From positions 1 to 64,000 of the forward strand of contig BLLW01000014.1 of assembly GCA_011959285.1 (NCBI GenBank): 64,000 bases of DNA, given 5' to 3'. This document shows, one piece after another, positions 33,943-44,035 of this stretch; positions within the stretch are counted from its first letter, which is position 1, and every line of letters begins with the position of its first letter. A program made the position numbers and the translations under genes. Origin of the DNA: Lachnospiraceae bacterium. GTDB lineage: Bacteria; Bacillota; Clostridia; Lachnospirales; Lachnospiraceae. The notes beneath the pieces are model-generated. The model saw only the letters and a list, made by a program, of their open reading frames with translations. It did no database searches and was not told the origin of the DNA.

Positions 33943-35244
33943 TTAATGCATAAGCATATTTTCAATGAAAATTCCATATCCTTTGGTTGGTTCCTGGACG
34001 AGAACGTGGGTGACAGCGCCTACTAATTTATTATCTTGGATGATGGGGCTTCCGCTCATTCCCTGTACGATTCCTCCGGTGGTCGTAAGGAGTTCCTGAT
34101 CTGTAATTTCCAAAACAATCCCTCTATTTATATTGTCGTTTTCCAAGTTGATGTCGATGATTTCCACATCATATACTTGTGTTCCGTTTCCCAGCGAGCA
34201 AATAATCTGTGCGGGACCTTTTTTAATTTCCTGTTTTAGCCCCAGCGGCAGGTAATCATAAGACGCATCCATCATTGTTTCTGGTGTGCAAATTCCAAAA
34301 ATACCCTTGGGTGTGTTGGCGGTGATGGAACCCATAATATTTTTATCATCATACTCGATAAAGCCGGTCAGCTCCCCTGGTGAACCTGTGGTGCCTTTGG
34401 TAATGCCTATGATTTCGGTGTGATAGAGGGTGCCCGTAGACAATGTCATCAAGGTGCTGGTATCAATATCGTTGATACCGTGTCCTAAAGCGCCAAAGCA
34501 GCCATTTTCATCTATATAAGTCATTGTGCCAACTCCCTGTGCATTGTCCCTGACCCATATTCCCATTTTATACTCACCGTTCTGATTAAGCTCCGGACGC
34601 GCCTTTACCTCAAGCAGCATATCTCCTCTTTGAATCTTAAATACAAGCTCCTGTCCCTCACAATGACTGATTTTGTCCACCAGTTCCTTCTTCTCGTTGA
34701 TTTCCTCATCGTTAATCTCTAAGATATAGTCTCCCACCTGAAAAACATATTTCCCAGGATTTACTGCCTGTCCGTCTTCTCCCTCAAATTCTCCAATTCC
34801 CACAATGAGGACGCCCTGGGTCTTAACATAAATCCCAATCGGTATTCCTGCCGGTCTTAATCGAACATCCTGTATGACCTCTACATCAACTTCTTTTAAA
34901 GGTATGATACCGAAAATCTTAAGCTGGAGTTTATATTGATCGACCTGATTTGCTTTGACCGTAATATGGCGTCCTAAGTCAATATATATACTGCTGTTTT
35001 CTGTGCCGGCATTTGTTCCGCCGCTCACCTCCACGGCTTCCTTATATAACTCACCTTTGGCAGGTACTTTAAAATCCAATTCCTGATCCACCCCCGCTTT
35101 AATCATGATGGTGGATGGAATACTGAGCCACATAAAATAATATATGGACAACATTACGGCAATTACGCCGAATGTAAGCATTGTATATAAAAATCTTCTA
35201 TAAGTCTCAACCCTGCCATGAGTTGGTTCCTTTAAATGGTTCAA
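33943..35244 (-). CDS. spoIVB: SpoIVB serine peptidase (S55)
   Basis: Secreted by the forespore, SpoIVB cleaves SpoIVFA and so triggers sigma-K activation in Bacillus. The 433-residue protein has one N-terminal membrane segment (about 18-40), a PDZ domain (about 130-215, with YVFQVGDYILEINDEEI) and the S55 domain with catalytic H255 in GALGHG and S397 in GMSGSP. The start is a TTG at 35244, with aaagga about 9 bases upstream. It follows recN as in Bacillus, but spo0A, which normally comes next, is not here. Confidence 0.95.
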   Translation of the reverse strand: MNHLKEPTHGRVETYRRFLYTMLTFGVIAVMLSIYYFMWLSIPSTIMIKAGVDQELDFKVPAKGELYKEAVEVSGGTNAGTENSSIYIDLGRHITVKANQVDQYKLQLKIFGIIPLKEVDVEVIQDVRLRPAGIPIGIYVKTQGVLIVGIGEFEGEDGQAVNPGKYVFQVGDYILEINDEEINEKKELVDKISHCEGQELVFKIQRGDMLLEVKARPELNQNGEYKMGIWVRDNAQGVGTMTYIDENGCFGALGHGINDIDTSTLMTLSTGTLYHTEIIGITKGTTGSPGELTGFIEYDDKNIMGSITANTPKGIFGICTPETMMDASYDYLPLGLKQEIKKGPAQIICSLGNGTQVYDVEIIDINLENDNINRGIVLEITDQELLTTTGGIVQGMSGSPIIQDNKLVGAVTHVLVQEPTKGYGIFIENMLMH

Positions 35245-35274
35245 GTTTTCACATCCTTTATCTTAAAATTATAG

Positions 35275-35305
35275 AAAAAAGACATACAGTCTGTATGCCT
35301 TTTTT
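35275..35305. terminator. Terminator between recN and spoIVB
   Basis: Stem catacag/ctgtatg, extended by A-run and T-run on either side, in the 83-base gap. On the minus strand the T-run is TTTTTT. It separates spoIVB from the upstream string. Confidence 0.75.
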
Positions 35306-35327
35306 AGTATGTGAAAAACTTTAAATT

Positions 35328-37055
35328 TTACTTTCCAAATTTCATTTTTTTGTTTCCAAATGTTACATGCTCATTTTCTTTTACCTTCTGTGCCGCTTCC
35401 TGCATCTCTCTCGCATTGTCCAAAACTGCCTGCGTCATGCTTCCGCTACCCAACAACCTTGCCAGTTCGCCAACACTCTCATCTTCGGATATTTCCCTGA
35501 TATTTGTGACAGTCCTCTCGTTTACCACCTTTTTTTCAATCATAAAATGTGCATCTGCCATAGCGGCAATCTGTGCCAAATGGGTAATACAGATAATCTG
35601 ATGATTTCTGGAAAGCCTTCCCAGCTTTTCCGAAACCTTCCATGCCGTTTTTCCGCTGATTCCGGTATCTATTTCATCGAAAACAAGGGTATCGGTCCCT
35701 TCTTTATCTGCAAACACAGTTTTAAATGCAAGCATGATACGTGAAAGTTCTCCTCCGCTGGCAATCTGCCACATAGGCTTTAATGCCTCCCCTGGATTGG
35801 TCGATATCAGAAACTCCACTTTATCATACCCGTCGGCGGCAAAGGATTCTTCCATCGTCGTTACGGAAATAGAAAATTCCACATCCAGAAAATTTAAATC
35901 AATCATTGCCTCTTTCAACTTTTCTGTGAGCGGCACTGCCGCACTTTGACGAAGATTTGAAATTTTTTCACATAGGAGAAGGATTTCCTTTTTTTGCTCT
36001 TCTATTCTTTCGCGAAGCTGTTCTCTGTATTCCTCATAATGATTCAGCTTGTCAAGCGCCCTCTGTTTTTCCTCCTGCGTTTTTAGGATATCGGAAATCC
36101 GCTCTCCATATTTACTTTTAAGATGATTTAAAACATCCAGCCGCTCTTCCAGATGGACAAATTCTTCTTCGTCAAACTCAAGGCTGTCCCTGTACTGCGC
36201 TATGGCACGGTTAAAATCATTTAATAGATCGTCAATATCTGTCAGCTGCTCTATAAGCGGTTCTGCTTCTGTATCATATTCACTTAAGGGTTTAAGTTCA
36301 CGCAGCGCATGTCCAACGGCAAGCCCTGCGCTTCCCTCCTCCTCATATCCGGTAAGTGCGTGCACTGCATATACGGCTTCCTTCATCTTTCTGGCATTTG
36401 CAAGTTTGCGGTACTTTCTTTCTACCTGCTCATCCTCCACCGGATCTAATCCTGCCGTCTCGATTTCATTGATTTCAAATTCAAGAAGATTCGCCTCCCG
36501 CATCCTGACCGCTTCATCCGCATTCTGACTTTCCAATTCTTCTTCACATTTTCTGTAATCTGCCAGCCTGACTTTCAACTGAGCTTTCAAAGCACCTATC
36601 TCTTCCCCAATATAAGCATCCAGCATTTTTTTGTATGCCGCCGGCTTAAGAAGAGACTGATGCTCATGCTGACCATACAGATCCAGAAGACACCCTGCCA
36701 GATTCTTAAGCTGCCCAGCACTGATGCTTTCCCCATTTGCCCGGCAGATGCTTCTGCCCGCCATAATCTTTCTCTGCAGAATCAGCATATGATCCTCTTC
36801 CACCGGCAGATCCATTTCACGCACTTGGGCACACTGCTGGTCATTCAGCGAAAAAATCAGTTCCACCAACGCATAGTCTGCCCCTGTACGGATATACTCT
36901 TTATCCGCCTTTGCCCCAAGCGCCAAATTGATTGAACCGATGATGATGGATTTGCCCGTGCCGGTTTCACCGGTTAAGATATTCATTCCCTCTGAAAAAG
37001 ATACCTCCTGCTCATCAATCAGCGCCAGATTCTTTACGTGTAAACTTTCAAGCAT
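35328..37055 (-). CDS. recN: DNA repair protein RecN
   Basis: SMC-like ATPase acting early in double-strand-break repair. The 575-residue protein has Walker A GETGTGKS (28-35), long coiled-coil arms (about 155-370), and the C-terminal head with the ABC signature ASGGELSRIMLAFK and Walker B LVFDEIDTGISG. Length is typical. It follows argR by 40 bases in the classic argR-recN-spoIVB order. Confidence 0.97.
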   Translation of the reverse strand: MLESLHVKNLALIDEQEVSFSEGMNILTGETGTGKSIIIGSINLALGAKADKEYIRTGADYALVELIFSLNDQQCAQVREMDLPVEEDHMLILQRKIMAGRSICRANGESISAGQLKNLAGCLLDLYGQHEHQSLLKPAAYKKMLDAYIGEEIGALKAQLKVRLADYRKCEEELESQNADEAVRMREANLLEFEINEIETAGLDPVEDEQVERKYRKLANARKMKEAVYAVHALTGYEEEGSAGLAVGHALRELKPLSEYDTEAEPLIEQLTDIDDLLNDFNRAIAQYRDSLEFDEEEFVHLEERLDVLNHLKSKYGERISDILKTQEEKQRALDKLNHYEEYREQLRERIEEQKKEILLLCEKISNLRQSAAVPLTEKLKEAMIDLNFLDVEFSISVTTMEESFAADGYDKVEFLISTNPGEALKPMWQIASGGELSRIMLAFKTVFADKEGTDTLVFDEIDTGISGKTAWKVSEKLGRLSRNHQIICITHLAQIAAMADAHFMIEKKVVNERTVTNIREISEDESVGELARLLGSGSMTQAVLDNAREMQEAAQKVKENEHVTFGNKKMKFGK

Positions 37056-37095
37056 ATTGCTCCTCCTTACGCCCTTCTCTCAAGTGCATAATCGG

Positions 37096-37548
37096 TCATT
37101 CGTCTAATACATTTCGTATTTTTTTTATAACTTCCTGTGTATCCTCCACGGTGCGCACAGCCATCATGATTGTATCATCACCGGCAATTGAGCCAACGAT
37201 TTCTTTTAACTTCATGGCGTCTATCGCCGCCGCAACTGCCATTGCCATGCCTGATACCGTTTTTATCACCAAAATATTTTGTGCCATATCCATAGACACA
37301 AATCCATCCTTGAGCACCCTAATATATTTATCACTTAAGTAATGATCGCTGTGGATTAAAATTGTGTATTTCTGCCTGCCATCCCCCATTGCAATCTTAG
37401 ACAGTTTCAGTTCCCTGATATCCCTCGATACCGTAGCCTGGGTAACCGCATATCCTGCTCCCCTTAATCGATCTGCCAATTCTTCCTGTGTTTCAATCTC
37501 AAACTGCTCTACAAGTTCCTTTATTTTCTGATGCCTGCTCTTTTTCAT
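37096..37548 (-). CDS. argR: Arginine repressor ArgR/AhrC
   Basis: Arginine-responsive regulator of arginine biosynthesis and catabolism. The 150-residue protein has the winged-helix domain (KIKELVEQFEIETQEELADRL, QATVSRDIRELKL) and the C-terminal hexamerisation/arginine-binding domain containing GSIAGDDTIMMAVRT, whose GDDT aspartates contact arginine. It lies between nadK and recN. Confidence 0.95.
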   Translation of the reverse strand: MKKSRHQKIKELVEQFEIETQEELADRLRGAGYAVTQATVSRDIRELKLSKIAMGDGRQKYTILIHSDHYLSDKYIRVLKDGFVSMDMAQNILVIKTVSGMAMAVAAAIDAMKLKEIVGSIAGDDTIMMAVRTVEDTQEVIKKIRNVLDE

Positions 37549-37586
37549 ACCTCACTCCATTATACAATCTCTCATGTTTTTCCGCC

Positions 37587-38441
37587 TTAATCACTCATCT
37601 TTCTGTGAAGAATCTCCAAAAAGCTTACTTTACTTAACTTTACAATTCCCGTGGTCTTTTCAGATTTTTTGATTTCTATCCTTTCACCTGTACATAAACT
37701 TACTTTGTGGCTTCCGTCAAACAGGGCTTCCACTTCCTGATTTTCTCCGTCTCTGCTGCTTTCTATCTCAACTACTACGATGTCCTCTGGGGAAAGTACA
37801 ATGCTTCTGTTTTGCATGGAATGTGGACAGATTGGAGAAAGCAGAATCAGTTCCGCTTTCGGTTCCACAATAGGTCCCCCGGCAGACAGGCTATATCCTG
37901 TAGAACCTGTTGGGGTAGATACGATCATGCCATCCGCATGATATCGATGAAGAAACTGTCCATTGACATAAATGTTAAAATTAATGATCTGCAAAGATCC
38001 TTTTCTGGTTATAACTATATCGTTTAACGCTCTCGCCTCATCCTTGATTCCTTCGTTGTGGAAACTTTTTCCGCACAGCATCATACGCTTTTCAATTTCA
38101 AATTCATTTTCTATGAGTTTATCTAAGGCATCTTCTATTCCTGTCCGGTTTACCTCTGCTAAGAAGCCTAAGGTACCAAGATTAATACCCAAAAAGGGAA
38201 TATCCCTATCGGCTAAATCTATCGCAGCCTGCAAGAGCGTTCCGTCCCCCCCAACGACGACAACGCAGTCAATCTCACCGCTTACCTGCTCCTTGTATGT
38301 ATATCCGTCCCTGTCAGGTTTTTTGGTTCCCTCATCTACGATACAGGTCATACCGCGGTCTATGAGATAGTCCCTGATCAAACACGCAGTTTTTAATTCT
38401 GCATCTTTGGTCGGATTGGTTATCACATAAAAATGCTCCAT
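37587..38441 (-). CDS. nadK: NAD kinase
   Basis: Phosphorylates NAD to NADP. The 284-residue protein has the diagnostic GGDGT (64-68), GINLGTLGFLAEV, and the nucleotide-binding ADGMIVSTPTGSTGYSLSAGG. It sits between tlyA and argR, a common clostridial position. Fifty-five bases of spacer separate it from tlyA. Confidence 0.96.
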   Translation of the reverse strand: MEHFYVITNPTKDAELKTACLIRDYLIDRGMTCIVDEGTKKPDRDGYTYKEQVSGEIDCVVVVGGDGTLLQAAIDLADRDIPFLGINLGTLGFLAEVNRTGIEDALDKLIENEFEIEKRMMLCGKSFHNEGIKDEARALNDIVITRKGSLQIINFNIYVNGQFLHRYHADGMIVSTPTGSTGYSLSAGGPIVEPKAELILLSPICPHSMQNRSIVLSPEDIVVVEIESSRDGENQEVEALFDGSHKVSLCTGERIEIKKSEKTTGIVKLSKVSFLEILHRKMSD

Positions 38442-38496
38442 ACCCTCTTCCTCACTTCTGCACTTTGCACGCTTCGCAAACTAATTTATCGAGCCG

Positions 38497-39384
38497 TCAG
38501 TCAAAACTGTCATGCGCCTTATCTACCGCCCGCTGAATCAGGCTGGATATTTCTTTTTCCCATGAATACCCTGTCTTTTCTTCTATCATCTGCCGCAGCT
38601 TTCTTTCAGCTTCTGCCTCTGTAATTTCCGCAGTATCTTCTATCTTTTCTGGATTTTTTTTAAGGTGAACCAAATATTCTATGTTCCCCTCAGGTCCTTT
38701 GATGGGGGAAAAATCCAGATGTAATACATCGAACCCAATAAAGTTTGAATAGTCTACAATTTTTCTTACAACTTCTTCATGGACTCTGGCTTCCCTTACG
38801 ACTCCCTTTTTCCCTACCTTATCACGCCCGGCTTCAAACTGGGGCTTAATCAGACAAACCATCTCACCCTCGGACGTAAGAAGCGCTCTTGCAGGCAGTA
38901 GAATCTTAGTCAAGGAAATAAAAGAAACATCCACTGAAGCGAAATCCAACTGCTCTCCAATATCTCCCTTTACCATATACCTGAAATTGGTCTTTTCCAT
39001 GCAGACGACTCTTTCATCCTGACGCAGCTTCCAGTCAAGCTGTCCGTGCCCCACATCCACGGCATATACTTTTCGCGCGCCATTTTGCAGCATACAATCC
39101 GTAAAACCACCTGTTGAAGACCCGATATCCATACAGACCTCATTTTTCAGGCAGATGCCAAACTGCATAACCGCCTTCTCAAGCTTAAGACCGCCTCGGC
39201 TTACATATTTCTGTGTGTTTCCCTTTACTTCTATTTGTATCTTATCAAGATTGAACAAAGCGCCTGCTTTGTCCTCCCTTTGTCCGTCTACAAATACATT
39301 TCCTGCCATAATAATTGCTTTTGCCTTTTCTCTTGAAGGGGCATGCCCTTCCTTTACCAGAAGCACATCAAGACGTTCTTTCAT
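38497..39384 (-). CDS. tlyA: TlyA-family rRNA methyltransferase (S4 plus FtsJ-like domains)
   Basis: The 295-residue protein has an N-terminal S4 RNA-binding domain (about 2-60, RLDVLLVKEGHAPSREKAK) and a Rossmann methyltransferase domain with the SAM site MDIGSSTGGFTDCML (about 81-95). TlyA enzymes methylate 16S and/or 23S rRNA at the 2'-hydroxyl of cytidine; Bacillus YqxC is the counterpart. It overlaps the dxs stop by 4 bases and lies in the dxs-tlyA-nadK-argR-recN order. Confidence 0.92.
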   Translation of the reverse strand: MKERLDVLLVKEGHAPSREKAKAIIMAGNVFVDGQREDKAGALFNLDKIQIEVKGNTQKYVSRGGLKLEKAVMQFGICLKNEVCMDIGSSTGGFTDCMLQNGARKVYAVDVGHGQLDWKLRQDERVVCMEKTNFRYMVKGDIGEQLDFASVDVSFISLTKILLPARALLTSEGEMVCLIKPQFEAGRDKVGKKGVVREARVHEEVVRKIVDYSNFIGFDVLHLDFSPIKGPEGNIEYLVHLKKNPEKIEDTAEITEAEAERKLRQMIEEKTGYSWEKEISSLIQRAVDKAHDSFD

Positions 39385-41246
39385 GCATTGTTTCCCATTT
39401 CTATTTTTATTCTATCTGTAATCGTTTCAGTATCAATTCCAATCTCATGCTTTAATTGATCCACATTGCCATGTTCCACATATTCATCCGGAATGGCAAT
39501 CTGCAAAAGTTTTGCCCCTGTGCCCAGGTTATCCATAAGTTCCCTTACCTTTTCGCCATAACCGCCACTTGCAACATTCTCCTCCATGGAAACCACTAAT
39601 TTATGATTCTCCGCTGCCCATTTGACTGCACGTTCGTCAATGGGCTTTACGAACCTTGCATTGATAATGCTGCATTTGAATCCTGCCTCATTCAGCATTG
39701 CCTTAACTTCCTCTGCCGTCTTTACCATACTGCCGAGTGCCAAAAGGCAGATTTCTCCTTCTGCGTAAAGAAGTTCAGCCTTCCCCATTTCAATGGGAGC
39801 CCGATATTCCTTCAGTCCCGCATACGCTTCACCCCTGGGATAGCGGATTGCAACAGGTCCATCAAAGGAAACTGCGTACTTCATCATATCAGATAATTCC
39901 CATTTATTTTTGGGCGCCATAATATGCATTCCCGGAATCGAGGATAAAAAAGAAAGATCAAAAATTCCCTGGTGCGTCTCTCCATCGCTTCCTACCAGTC
40001 CCGCTCTATCGATTGCAAATACCACGGGAAGGTTCTGAATACATACATCATGTAATATTTGGTCATATGCTCTTTGCAGAAAAGAAGAATAAATGGCAAC
40101 TACAGGGCGTAACCCGCCCACTGCAAGACCAGCAGCAAAGGTAACCGCATGTTCCTCTGCAATTCCCACATCAAAAAAACGCTCTGGATACATATTGCGG
40201 AATCGCTTCAATCCTGTGCCGTCCGGCATGGCTGCTGTAATCGCAACCACTTTTTCGTCCCTTGCTCCTAATTTCGTCATAACCGTAGAAAAAATATCCG
40301 TATAATTAGCTGTAGTCCTTGGTTTTGTAGGTATACCCGTCTGAATATCAAAGGGTTCAGCTCCGTGAAATCTTGCCGGATGCCGCTCTGCCGGCGCAAA
40401 TCCCTTCCCCTTCTGAGTCAACACATGAACGATTACAGCATTCCTTGTTCGTCTCGCTTCCTGAAATACCCGCAACATTGCAGAAATATTATGACCGTCT
40501 ACCGGTCCTAAATAAGTAACACCCATATCTTCAAAGAACATGCCTGGAACTACCAACTGTTTAAAACTGCTTTTCGCTTTCCGGATTCCTTCTACTACTT
40601 TCTCACCTTTGGGTATTTCCTTTAACGTATTATATACCCCTTCCTTGATATCCAGATAGGCATTGGCTGTTCTTACATTGTTCAGATATTTTGATACCCC
40701 GCCCACATTTTCTGAAATGGACATATTATTGTCATTTAGAACAATAATGAAGTTTGTTTCAAGTTTTGCCGCATTGTTCAAAGCCTCATAGGCCATGCCG
40801 CCAGTAAGAGAGCCATCTCCGATTACAGAGACCACCGTATTGGTCTTTCCCTGAATATCCCTTGCTTTCACAAGTCCTAAACCTGCCGATATAGACGTTG
40901 AGCTATGTCCCGTATCAAAACAGTCGCAGTCACTTTCTTTCCTCTTGGGAAAACCGCTCATGCCGCCAAATTTGCGCAGGGTCTCAAATCCATCCCTTCT
41001 GCCCGTCAAAAGCTTATGGGTATACGATTGATGCCCTACATCCCAGATTAACTTGTCCTCTGGCAGATTCAAAAAAAGATGCAGTGCCATCGTTAATTCC
41101 ACAGCGCCCAGATTAGAACCCAAATGCCCTCCTGTATAGGATATCTTTTCAATCAGAAATTCCCGTATTTCCTGCGCAAGTTCCTGATAGTCTGATGAAT
41201 TTATATTCTTGATGTCATTTACACCTTTGATATTATCAAGCAACAT
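39381..41246 (-). CDS. dxs: 1-deoxy-D-xylulose-5-phosphate synthase
   Basis: First step of the non-mevalonate isoprenoid pathway, making DXP from pyruvate and glyceraldehyde 3-phosphate. The 621-residue protein has the thiamine-diphosphate motif GDGSLTGGMAYEALNN with NDNNMSIS, the catalytic glutamate in GIAEEHAVTFAAGLA, and DRAGLVGSDGETHQG. It is preceded by aagg 8 bases from the ATG. The neighbours ispA (upstream) and tlyA (downstream) form the conserved cluster. Confidence 0.97.
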   Translation of the reverse strand: MLLDNIKGVNDIKNINSSDYQELAQEIREFLIEKISYTGGHLGSNLGAVELTMALHLFLNLPEDKLIWDVGHQSYTHKLLTGRRDGFETLRKFGGMSGFPKRKESDCDCFDTGHSSTSISAGLGLVKARDIQGKTNTVVSVIGDGSLTGGMAYEALNNAAKLETNFIIVLNDNNMSISENVGGVSKYLNNVRTANAYLDIKEGVYNTLKEIPKGEKVVEGIRKAKSSFKQLVVPGMFFEDMGVTYLGPVDGHNISAMLRVFQEARRTRNAVIVHVLTQKGKGFAPAERHPARFHGAEPFDIQTGIPTKPRTTANYTDIFSTVMTKLGARDEKVVAITAAMPDGTGLKRFRNMYPERFFDVGIAEEHAVTFAAGLAVGGLRPVVAIYSSFLQRAYDQILHDVCIQNLPVVFAIDRAGLVGSDGETHQGIFDLSFLSSIPGMHIMAPKNKWELSDMMKYAVSFDGPVAIRYPRGEAYAGLKEYRAPIEMGKAELLYAEGEICLLALGSMVKTAEEVKAMLNEAGFKCSIINARFVKPIDERAVKWAAENHKLVVSMEENVASGGYGEKVRELMDNLGTGAKLLQIAIPDEYVEHGNVDQLKHEIGIDTETITDRIKIEMGNNA

Positions 41247-41286
41247 ATTAACAACCTTCTTTTCTTCTGTCCTACAACTGACTATA

Positions 41287-42186
41287 TCATTTTTCTCTGG
41301 TTATCAGCGAATCAACCAGTTCCACCAAAAAATCATTTTTATGTTCAAAAGAGCGGAGAATGAAAAGCGCTTCCTCTGACAGTTTTCTTACTTCTTCTCT
41401 AGCTTCTTCCAAACCGTGCAGCGTCACAAAAGTCAGTTTGTGATTCTTCTCATCACTTCCAACCGGCTTTCCCAGCACTTCTAAGGTACTTGTCACATCC
41501 AGTATATCATCCTGTATCTGGAACGCAATTCCAATGTTATATGCCGCCTTTTCCATGGCAAGCACTGCTTTTTTATCCGCCCCCGCCAAAATCGCTCCAA
41601 TCATCATTGCTGCCTGTATGAGCGCTGCCGTCTTGTTTTCATGTATGAATAGCAATAATTCTTCTGTCACCTGCCCGCCGGACTCTGCTTCAATATCAGC
41701 TGCCTGTCCGCCGATCATTCCATAGATGCCTGCCTTTTTTCCCAAGACCTGTATTGCCGCCGCCACCCATTTTAGCTCTTCAGTGCTTTTTGCAAGGTCA
41801 AACGCCGAAGAAGCCGTTTCAAATGCCAGATTCAAAAGTCCGTCTCCTGCAAGAACCGCCATTCCGTCTCCATAAACATTCCACGTTGTCTTGCGCCCCC
41901 TCCTGTACTGGTCATTATCCATTGCAGGCAGATCATCATGCACCAGCGAATAATTGTGAATCATCTCTAATGCCGCCATAAAAGGTTCCACCAATGCGCC
42001 GCTCCCTCCAAGCAAAAGAAAGCTCTCTTCCATCAAGATGGGTCGTATTCTTTTTCCTCCTGCCAGGGCACTATAGTTCATCGCTTCCAGAACCTTTTTC
42101 TGAAACCCCTTTTCCTCCGGCAGATACTTTATAAGCACCTCTTTGGCGCGTATAGTCTTTTCTTCCAGCGTTTCTTTAAAATTCAT
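41287..42186 (-). CDS. ispA: Polyprenyl (farnesyl/geranyl) diphosphate synthase
   Basis: Condenses isopentenyl diphosphate units to C15. The 299-residue protein has GGKRIRPILM, the first aspartate-rich motif HDDLPAMDND and the second QIQDDILDV. The chosen ATG (42186) overlaps the xseB 3' end by 11 bases and is preceded by ggaga; the ORF runs further up to 42204 without support. The sequence class (short spacer in the first motif, DDLPAMDND) is that of bacterial farnesyl diphosphate synthases. Confidence 0.94.
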   Translation of the reverse strand: MNFKETLEEKTIRAKEVLIKYLPEEKGFQKKVLEAMNYSALAGGKRIRPILMEESFLLLGGSGALVEPFMAALEMIHNYSLVHDDLPAMDNDQYRRGRKTTWNVYGDGMAVLAGDGLLNLAFETASSAFDLAKSTEELKWVAAAIQVLGKKAGIYGMIGGQAADIEAESGGQVTEELLLFIHENKTAALIQAAMMIGAILAGADKKAVLAMEKAAYNIGIAFQIQDDILDVTSTLEVLGKPVGSDEKNHKLTFVTLHGLEEAREEVRKLSEEALFILRSFEHKNDFLVELVDSLITREK

Positions 42187-42388
42187 AAGTTTCTCCATCT
42201 TCATTCAATGCCATCACTCTTTTTTCTACTTGGTCGATTGCCTGATTGCATTTGTTTAACAGCTCCATACCTTTTTTATAAATTTGAAAAGATTCTTCCA
42301 GAGAAACATCTTCCTGTTCCAATGCCGAAACAGTCTCTTCAAGCATTTCAAATGCTTCCTCAAGTTTTAATTCTTTCTGCTCCTGCAT
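42176..42388 (-). CDS. xseB: Exodeoxyribonuclease VII small subunit
   Basis: A 70-residue helical subunit that combines with XseA. The pattern FEMLEETVSALEQEDVSLEESFQIYKKGMEL is typical. It begins 2 bases after the xseA stop and overlaps the start of ispA, so xseA-xseB-ispA are translationally linked. Confidence 0.95.
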   Translation of the reverse strand: MQEQKELKLEEAFEMLEETVSALEQEDVSLEESFQIYKKGMELLNKCNQAIDQVEKRVMALNEDGETYEF

Positions 42389-42390
42389 CC

Positions 42391-43608
42391 TTACTCTCCT
42401 TCCATCTTCTTTATCAAATACTTTTCCTTCACTTCTGCACCAATTCTGCCATTTTTAACATAAATCTGTATCTGATCACCGGCAGCTACCTTATGTACAT
42501 CCGTCACCGTCCTCCCACTCGCATCCGCTACATAGGAATACCCCTGATTCAACTTATCTAAAGGCGAAAGTCCCTTTAATTTTTCTATATAGATTGCCAT
42601 CCTGTGCCTATCCTTTAAAATCCGGTTCTTCATAGCCAAAGACAGTCTTTCTTCTAAACTTATGGAATAGGTTCTTTTCTCCCTGATTCTGCCCATAGGA
42701 CTGTTCATTTTCAATTTTGTCTCCAGCGTCTGCTGTTTCATGCGTGCAAGCTTTATTCTGCTCTGCATCTGTCTGTAAAGAGAAATGCGGATTCCCTCCA
42801 TCTGCCCCAGCAGAAGATTCACATCATACACTGCCAGTTCTGCTGCTGCGGAAGGCGTAGGCGCACGCATATCTGCTACATAATCTATAATCGTCGTATC
42901 TGTCTCATGTCCCACTGCCGAAATAATCGGCACATTGCAGTCGAACACTTCCTGGGCTACAATTTCTTCATTAAACGCCCACAAATCTTCAATGGAACCG
43001 CCTCCACGTCCTACAATAATCACATCTACCTGCCTTTTTTCAAGCGCTCGGATTCCTCTGACAATGCTCTGTGCCGCTGCTTCCCCCTGTACGATGGCAG
43101 GATAGAGGATAATCTGTACATAAGGATTCCGTCTGGATGTAATATTTATGATATCTCTGACTGCTGCCCCCGTAGGCGCCGTCACCACACCCAGTGTCTT
43201 TATAAATCTTGGAATCGGCTTCTTGTATTCAGGTGCGAACATCCCTCGCTCTAGCAAATCCTGCTTTAACCTTTCAAACCGCTCATAGAGCGCACCTGCC
43301 CCATCCTGAATAATCTCCTTGGCATACATCTGATATTTGCCATCTCTCTCGTACACGTCGATGGCGCCTTTTACCACTACCTGCATTCCTTCCATCATCC
43401 GAAATGCAAGACCGGAACGGTTTCCCGCAAACATAACGCAGGAAATCGTTCCTTTTTGATCCTTTAACGTAAAATAAATATGCCCGGAAGAATGATATTT
43501 ACAGTTGCTGACCTCTCCTTTAACCGAAAGCTCATTCAGCAAAAAATCCTGCACGAACATATTTCTAATATATGAATTTACTTGTCCAACTGTATAAACA
43601 TTCTGCAT
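42391..43608 (-). CDS. xseA: Exodeoxyribonuclease VII large subunit
   Basis: Degrades single-stranded DNA into acid-soluble oligonucleotides. The 405-residue protein has the N-terminal OB-fold (VKGEVSNCKYHSSGHIYFTLKD), the catalytic core with VVTAPTGAAVRDI, GRGGGSIEDLWAFNEE and ISAVGHETDTTIIDYVADMRAPTPSAAAE, and a coiled coil (about 250-345). The C-terminal region LSPLDKLNQGYSYV closes it. Shorter than Escherichia coli XseA but normal for Firmicutes. Confidence 0.96.
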   Translation of the reverse strand: MQNVYTVGQVNSYIRNMFVQDFLLNELSVKGEVSNCKYHSSGHIYFTLKDQKGTISCVMFAGNRSGLAFRMMEGMQVVVKGAIDVYERDGKYQMYAKEIIQDGAGALYERFERLKQDLLERGMFAPEYKKPIPRFIKTLGVVTAPTGAAVRDIINITSRRNPYVQIILYPAIVQGEAAAQSIVRGIRALEKRQVDVIIVGRGGGSIEDLWAFNEEIVAQEVFDCNVPIISAVGHETDTTIIDYVADMRAPTPSAAAELAVYDVNLLLGQMEGIRISLYRQMQSRIKLARMKQQTLETKLKMNSPMGRIREKRTYSISLEERLSLAMKNRILKDRHRMAIYIEKLKGLSPLDKLNQGYSYVADASGRTVTDVHKVAAGDQIQIYVKNGRIGAEVKEKYLIKKMEGE

Positions 43609-43619
43609 CTTCTGCTCAC

Positions 43620-44018
43620 CTAAGCAAACTTTGCCAATACACCGTTGACAAAGGACGGTGAAGAATCCTGACCAAATTTTTTAGCCAGCTCCACTGCTTC
43701 ATTGATGGCAACACCTGTGGGTATTTCCTGATCATACGTAATCTCATAGACTGCAAGCCTTAAAATGGTAAGATCGACCTTCCCCATACGCTCTGTATTC
43801 CACCCCTGCACCTTATCGTTCAATGCCTGATCAATGGAATCGATCTTTTCTATGATTTTGTTGAACTTCTCACTAATCTGGACATTATTTTTCTCTGCCG
43901 CAGCATTTTCTTCGTCCTCAAAAAAGAATGCTTCCTGCTGCGCCATTTCTTCTTTGGGATTAAATTCCACACGAAACAGCAGCTTAAAAACCTGCTCCCT
44001 CATTTCTCTTCTGCTCAT
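43620..44018 (-). CDS. nusB: Transcription antitermination factor NusB
   Basis: With NusE it binds boxA RNA in rRNA antitermination. The 132-residue all-helical protein begins [19 protein letters not shown] and ends with [31 protein letters not shown], both family marks. It sits between the Asp23-family gene and xseA; folD, present at this point in Bacillus, is missing. Confidence 0.95.
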   Translation of the reverse strand: MSRREMREQVFKLLFRVEFNPKEEMAQQEAFFFEDEENAAAEKNNVQISEKFNKIIEKIDSIDQALNDKVQGWNTERMGKVDLTILRLAVYEITYDQEIPTGVAINEAVELAKKFGQDSSPSFVNGVLAKFA

Positions 44019-44035
44019 ACAAATCCACCTTATGC

